From Cycloclasticus sp. (GTDB taxonomy: Bacteria > Pseudomonadota > Gammaproteobacteria > Methylococcales > Cycloclasticaceae), in the NCBI GenBank assembly GCA_018066825.1, contig JAGPVU010000009.1, positions 1-9,524 on the forward strand: a stretch of DNA of 9,524 bases. The letters are read 5' to 3'. Positions 6,331 to 9,524 of this stretch are shown piece by piece; the stretch's first letter is position 1, and every line of letters starts with the position of its first letter. Position numbers and translations under genes: made by a program. Under the pieces are notes generated by a model. That model ran no database searches. It had not been told where the DNA came from and was given only the letters and a program-made list of their open reading frames with translations.

Positions 6331-7515
6331 TTAACCAAAGGTTATTTTTTGCGCTGCCGGTAAGGCCGCTCCTGTGTGTATATTAGCACCCATATCACTT
6401 AAAACGGATTCGAGTGCAGCGAGGCAAAACATCACGTTGCTGGCGTTGGCAGAGTGACCCATTAAACCAATGCGCCAGACTTTGCCAGCCAAGGAACCCA
6501 GTCCCGCGCCAATTTCAAGGTTATAGTCATGTAATAGACGTTTCCTAACCACCGCTTCGTCAATTCCTTCTGGGATGGTAACAGTGTTGAGTTGAGGCAG
6601 TCGTGACCCTTCTGGAACAATAAAACCGAGGCCCATGGCTTCTAGACCGGCTTTTAAGGCTAGGTGTAAGCTTGAGTGGCGAGCCCACGCCTGTTCAAGG
6701 CCTTCTTGTTGTAGCATGACTAAAGATTCATGTAAGGCATATAAGCTATTAACGGGGGCGGTATGGTGATACGAGCGGGCGCCGTCGCCACCCCAGTAAG
6801 CCATTACCAAGTTCAAGTCTAAAAACCAGCTTTGTACGCGTTGTGTACGTTGCTTAATACGCTCTTGTGCGCGTTCACTAAAACTAACCGGCGATAGGCC
6901 GGGAACGCAAGATAGGCATTTTTGTGTGCCTGAGTAGATGGCATCTATTCCCCAATCATCGACGCGTAGTTCTGAGCCGCCTAAAGAGGTCACGGCGTCA
7001 ACAATAGAGAGGCAGTCATACTGGTGCGCCAAGGCGCAAAGCGTTTTAGCATCAGATAATGCACCAGTGGATGTTTCAGCGTGTACAAAGGCCAGCACAC
7101 TGGCTTCTGGGTGAGCCTTTAAGGCGTCTTCGACCTTTTGTGGGCTAACCGCTTGGCCCCAATCGTCTTCGACCATAATGGCGATAGCGCCACAGCGTTC
7201 AACATTTTCTTTCATGCGGCCACCGAACACACCATTTTGGCAAACAATGACCGTATCACCCGCTTCTAGTAGATTGGCAAAGCAGGTTTCCATGCCGGCT
7301 GAGCCCGGCGCGGAGACGGGGAAAGTTAATTGACTATCTGTTTGTAAAGCATATTGGAGAAGGGTCTTCACTTCGTCCATCATTAGGCCAAAACTAGGGT
7401 CTAAATGGCCAATGGTTGGCCGTGCTAACGCAGACAAAACGCGTGGGTGAACGTCTGATGGACCGGGGCCCATCAGTGTGCGGATCGGTGGATTAAAACT
7501 AGTAATAACCATCAT
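6331..7515 (-). CDS. Alanine/serine--glyoxylate aminotransferase family protein (class V, PLP)
   Basis: A 394-aa fold-type I PLP enzyme of the AGXT/serine-glyoxylate aminotransferase group, which moves an amino group from alanine or serine to glyoxylate, giving glycine plus pyruvate or hydroxypyruvate. GPGPSDVHPRVL (16-27) opens the family pattern; SAPGSAGME (68-76) binds the cofactor phosphate; HAETSTG (145-151) and IVDAVTSLGG (171-180, D173 on the pyridine nitrogen) follow. The Schiff-base lysine is K199 in SGTQKCLSCVPG, and WRIGLMG (347-353) holds the substrate-carboxylate arginine R348. The last 18 residues (GANIHTGAALPAAQ region) match tails of bacterial homologues. The ppsA stop directly abuts the first ATG (7515). 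GAGGG lies 4 nt before it and 7 nt before a second ATG (7512), so either may start. Motifs do not separate an alanine-using from a serine-using enzyme. Proximity to ppsA suggests feeding pyruvate or hydroxypyruvate carbon toward PEP, which is an inference. Confidence 0.9.
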   Translation of the reverse strand: MMVITSFNPPIRTLMGPGPSDVHPRVLSALARPTIGHLDPSFGLMMDEVKTLLQYALQTDSQLTFPVSAPGSAGMETCFANLLEAGDTVIVCQNGVFGGRMKENVERCGAIAIMVEDDWGQAVSPQKVEDALKAHPEASVLAFVHAETSTGALSDAKTLCALAHQYDCLSIVDAVTSLGGSELRVDDWGIDAIYSGTQKCLSCVPGLSPVSFSERAQERIKQRTQRVQSWFLDLNLVMAYWGGDGARSYHHTAPVNSLYALHESLVMLQQEGLEQAWARHSSLHLALKAGLEAMGLGFIVPEGSRLPQLNTVTIPEGIDEAVVRKRLLHDYNLEIGAGLGSLAGKVWRIGLMGHSANASNVMFCLAALESVLSDMGANIHTGAALPAAQKITFG

Positions 7516-9524
7516 TTAGCCCTCGATTTTTTGGTCAGCCATAAACATCCACGTTTCGATCACCGTGTCCGGATTTAACGAAACGCTTTCAATGCCTTGC
7601 TCCATCAGCCATTTGGCTAAATCAGGGTGGTCTGATGGGCCTTGGCCGCAAATGCCGATGTATTTATTTTGTTTGCGACAGGCATTGATCGCCATGGATA
7701 ATAATTTTTTGATCGCAGGGTCACGCTCATCAAACAAGGAGGCAATCAAGCCAGAGTCACGGTCAAGTCCCAAGGTTAATTGGGTTAGGTCGTTGGAGCC
7801 AATCGAGAAACCGTCAAAATACTCTAAAAACTCATCAGCCATCAGTGCGTTCGAAGGCAGTTCGCACATCATAATGAGTTTAAGGCCATTTTTACCGCTT
7901 TCAATGCCATTTTCTTTCAGCAGTTCAGTCACTTTTTTAGCTTCGCCTAGGGTGCGTACAAAGGGGATCATGACCCAAACGTTGGTCAAGCCCATTTGGT
8001 CACGGACGTATTTAAGCGCCTCACACTCCATTTCGAAACACTCGCGGAATGAATCAGAGATATAACGTGAAGCCCCTCTAAAGCCGAGCATGGGGTTTTC
8101 TTCTTCAGGTTCGTAGCGATCACCACCGATCAAGTTGGCGTATTCATTTGATTTAAAATCCGACATACGTACGATCACTGTTTTGGGTGAAAACGCCGCG
8201 GCGATGGTCGATATGCCTTCAACTAACCGTTTAATGTAATAATCTTTAGGACTGTCGTAACATGAAATGCGTTTGCTGATGATGGACTGCAGGTCGGCAG
8301 GCAATTGATCAAACTCCAGCAGCGCTTTTGGATGAATACCTATCATTCGGTTGATGATGAATTCTAAACGCGCTAAGCCAACCCCTTCGTGAGGCAGGGA
8401 GGCAAAATCAAAGGCACGATCGGGGTTGCCCACGTTCATCATGATTTTGACCGGAATCTCAGGCATAGACTCTAGGTTAATGGTGTCTACCTGGTAATCT
8501 AATATACCGTCATAAATAAAGCCGGTATCGCCTTCGGCACAGGAAACGGTAATGTTGGTGTTTTCGCTGATGTGGTCGGTGGCATCGCCGCAGCCAACAA
8601 CGGCAGGAATGCCAAGTTCACGCGCAATAATGGCCGCGTGACAAGTTCTTCCGCCACGGTTGGTCACAATGGCGGAGGCGCGTTTCATGATCGGCTCCCA
8701 ATCGGGGTCGGTCATATCAGTGACCAATACATCGCCTTCTTTAACTTGGTCCATTTGTGCAATGCTGTTAATAACACGGGCAGGGCCAGCACCTATTTTT
8801 TGCCCAATACTGCGGCCTTCTACCAATACCTTTGAGGTTTCATTCAGTGAGTAACGCTCGATTTCTTTACCGGCGCGGCTTTGAACAGTTTCTGGGCGAG
8901 CTTGCACAATGTACAACCTACCGTCCAGACCATCTTTCGCCCATTCGATGTCCATCGGGCGTTGGTAGTGATTTTCAATGGTGAGTGCAATTTTAGACAG
9001 TTCTTCAACTTCAGTGTCGCTCAGTGAATAAACCACACGCGTTGCAGGCTCGGTATCGATAATCTTGACTGGCTCTTTAGCATTATGGTCATCGTTGTAC
9101 ACCATTTTGATCATTTTACTGCCTAAATTACGGCGTAAAATAGCGGGGCGTCCGGCCATTAAAGTGGGTTTATGTACGTAAAATTCGTCTGGATTGACGG
9201 CGCCTTGCACCACCATTTCGCCTAAACCGTAGCTTGAGGTAATGAAAACGGCGTCACGAAAGCCCGATTCGGTGTCCAGAGTAAACATAACGCCTGAGGC
9301 ACTAATGTCACTTCTAACCATGCGTTGAATGCCGGCAGAAAGAGCAACGCCGCTGTGTTCAAAGCCTTGGTGCACACGGTAAGAAATGGCGCGATCGTTA
9401 AATAATGAAGCAAAGACTTCTTTGATCGCGTGCATTACATTGTCGATACCATCAACGTTAAGGAAGGTTTCTTGTTGGCCAGCAAACGAGGCGTCGGGTA
9501 AGTCCTCGGCGGTGGCCGATGAAC
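7516..9524 (-). CDS. ppsA: Phosphoenolpyruvate synthase, C-terminal part (N-terminus beyond the right edge)
   Basis: Converts pyruvate, ATP and water to PEP, AMP and phosphate, the entry to gluconeogenesis from three-carbon acids; cytoplasmic. The frame stays open to the window edge: upstream of the internal ATG at 9435 the codons read SSATAEDLPDASFAGQQ and onward, a family block of the ATP-grasp domain. About 668 residues are visible, so some 120 are missing if the length is near E. coli's 792. From the ATG at 9435, the ATP-grasp/nucleotide domain runs to about 190 (DIEWAKDG, IVQARPETVQS), the swivelling phosphohistidine domain follows with catalytic H266 in NRGGRTCHAAIIARELG (codon 8640-8638), and the PEP-binding TIM barrel completes it (GVGLARLEF, MLGFRGASRY, GSNDLTQLTLGLDRDS, and the catalytic-cysteine block IGICGQGPSDHP near the end). 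All catalytic blocks appear intact. It is the first visible gene of the four-gene unit; its regulator and promoter lie outside. Confidence 0.97.
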   Translation of the reverse strand, partial: SSATAEDLPDASFAGQQETFLNVDGIDNVMHAIKEVFASLFNDRAISYRVHQGFEHSGVALSAGIQRMVRSDISASGVMFTLDTESGFRDAVFITSSYGLGEMVVQGAVNPDEFYVHKPTLMAGRPAILRRNLGSKMIKMVYNDDHNAKEPVKIIDTEPATRVVYSLSDTEVEELSKIALTIENHYQRPMDIEWAKDGLDGRLYIVQARPETVQSRAGKEIERYSLNETSKVLVEGRSIGQKIGAGPARVINSIAQMDQVKEGDVLVTDMTDPDWEPIMKRASAIVTNRGGRTCHAAIIARELGIPAVVGCGDATDHISENTNITVSCAEGDTGFIYDGILDYQVDTINLESMPEIPVKIMMNVGNPDRAFDFASLPHEGVGLARLEFIINRMIGIHPKALLEFDQLPADLQSIISKRISCYDSPKDYYIKRLVEGISTIAAAFSPKTVIVRMSDFKSNEYANLIGGDRYEPEEENPMLGFRGASRYISDSFRECFEMECEALKYVRDQMGLTNVWVMIPFVRTLGEAKKVTELLKENGIESGKNGLKLIMMCELPSNALMADEFLEYFDGFSIGSNDLTQLTLGLDRDSGLIASLFDERDPAIKKLLSMAINACRKQNKYIGICGQGPSDHPDLAKWLMEQGIESVSLNPDTVIETWMFMADQKIEG
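7520..7524 (-). promoter_or_regulatory. Shine-Dalgarno of the aminotransferase inside the end of ppsA
   Basis: GAGGG on the minus strand lies within the last ppsA codons. Its distance is 4 nt to ATG 7515 and 7 nt to ATG 7512, so the second Met has the more usual spacing. The ppsA stop codon falls between this site and the start, an arrangement that favours coupled reinitiation. Confidence 0.55.

Noticed and set aside
7565..8065. A 166-codon plus-strand frame inside ppsA
   Set aside because: It lies wholly antisense to strongly conserved ppsA coding sequence, has no recognisable domain or ribosome binding site, and looks like a by-product of ppsA codon composition.
8572..8854. Two overlapping plus-strand frames (87 and 64 codons) within ppsA
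   Set aside because: They are antisense to the phosphohistidine domain, whose protein sequence is clearly under selection; nothing suggests they are translated.
7516..9435. Reading ppsA as a complete gene starting at ATG 9435
   Set aside because: The frame continues upstream to the edge with a classic PEP synthase block (SSATAEDLPDASFAG), so that ATG is internal and the gene is cut by the window.
1..9524. Mobile element, CRISPR array, toxin-antitoxin pair, defence system or RNA gene
   Set aside because: I saw no transposase, integrase, terminal inverted repeats, spaced direct repeats, small paired genes or tRNA-like cloverleaf. The intergenic gaps are all about 100 bp or less.

Overview
The window reads as bacterial chromosome, most likely from a gammaproteobacterium. 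The protein sequences support this: elongation factor P (EF-P) carries the lysine-34 loop of the beta-lysylation type, both of its modifying enzymes EpmA and EpmB sit beside it, and Psd, YjdF (DUF2238) and PpsA are all of the proteobacterial type. Base composition looks moderate. The gene set would fit a marine or Thiotrichales-like lineage, but that is a guess and nothing here fixes the genus. I see no rRNA, tRNA, CRISPR array, insertion sequence, prophage or long repeat.

Layout. Bases 1-2007 (minus strand) hold a gene cut by the window edge, preceded by a 582-aa protein with a degenerate PilZ-like domain near its C-terminus, so probably a cyclic-di-GMP-linked or PilZ-derived regulator. Bases 2008-2107 carry its likely promoter and a perfect 14-bp palindrome. 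Bases 2108-4745 are the EF-P module: epmB on the minus strand, diverging across 56 bp from efp-epmA on the plus strand. A 91-bp convergent gap follows, with a weak terminator-like hairpin. From 4837 to the right edge the minus strand is one tight unit, read from the right as ppsA (its N-terminus beyond the edge), an AGXT-like aminotransferase, psd and a yjdF-like membrane protein, with gaps of 0 to about 12 bp.

How the genes work together. EpmB converts (S)-alpha-lysine to (R)-beta-lysine, EpmA ligates it to Lys34 of EF-P, and modified EF-P relieves ribosome stalling at proline runs. EpmC, the hydroxylase of the E. coli pathway, is not in view. The ppsA unit joins gluconeogenic PEP synthesis, glyoxylate/serine/alanine amino-group transfer and phosphatidylethanolamine synthesis to an uncharacterised membrane protein. 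Two genes, epmA and the yjdF-like gene, have no ATG near the expected N-terminus and appear to start at TTG or GTG without a clear Shine-Dalgarno, a few bases after the previous stop codon, which suggests translational coupling.

Most of the window is conserved housekeeping sequence. The least explained parts are the PilZ-like gene with its downstream partner, the palindrome, and the coupling of the DUF2238 gene to psd.
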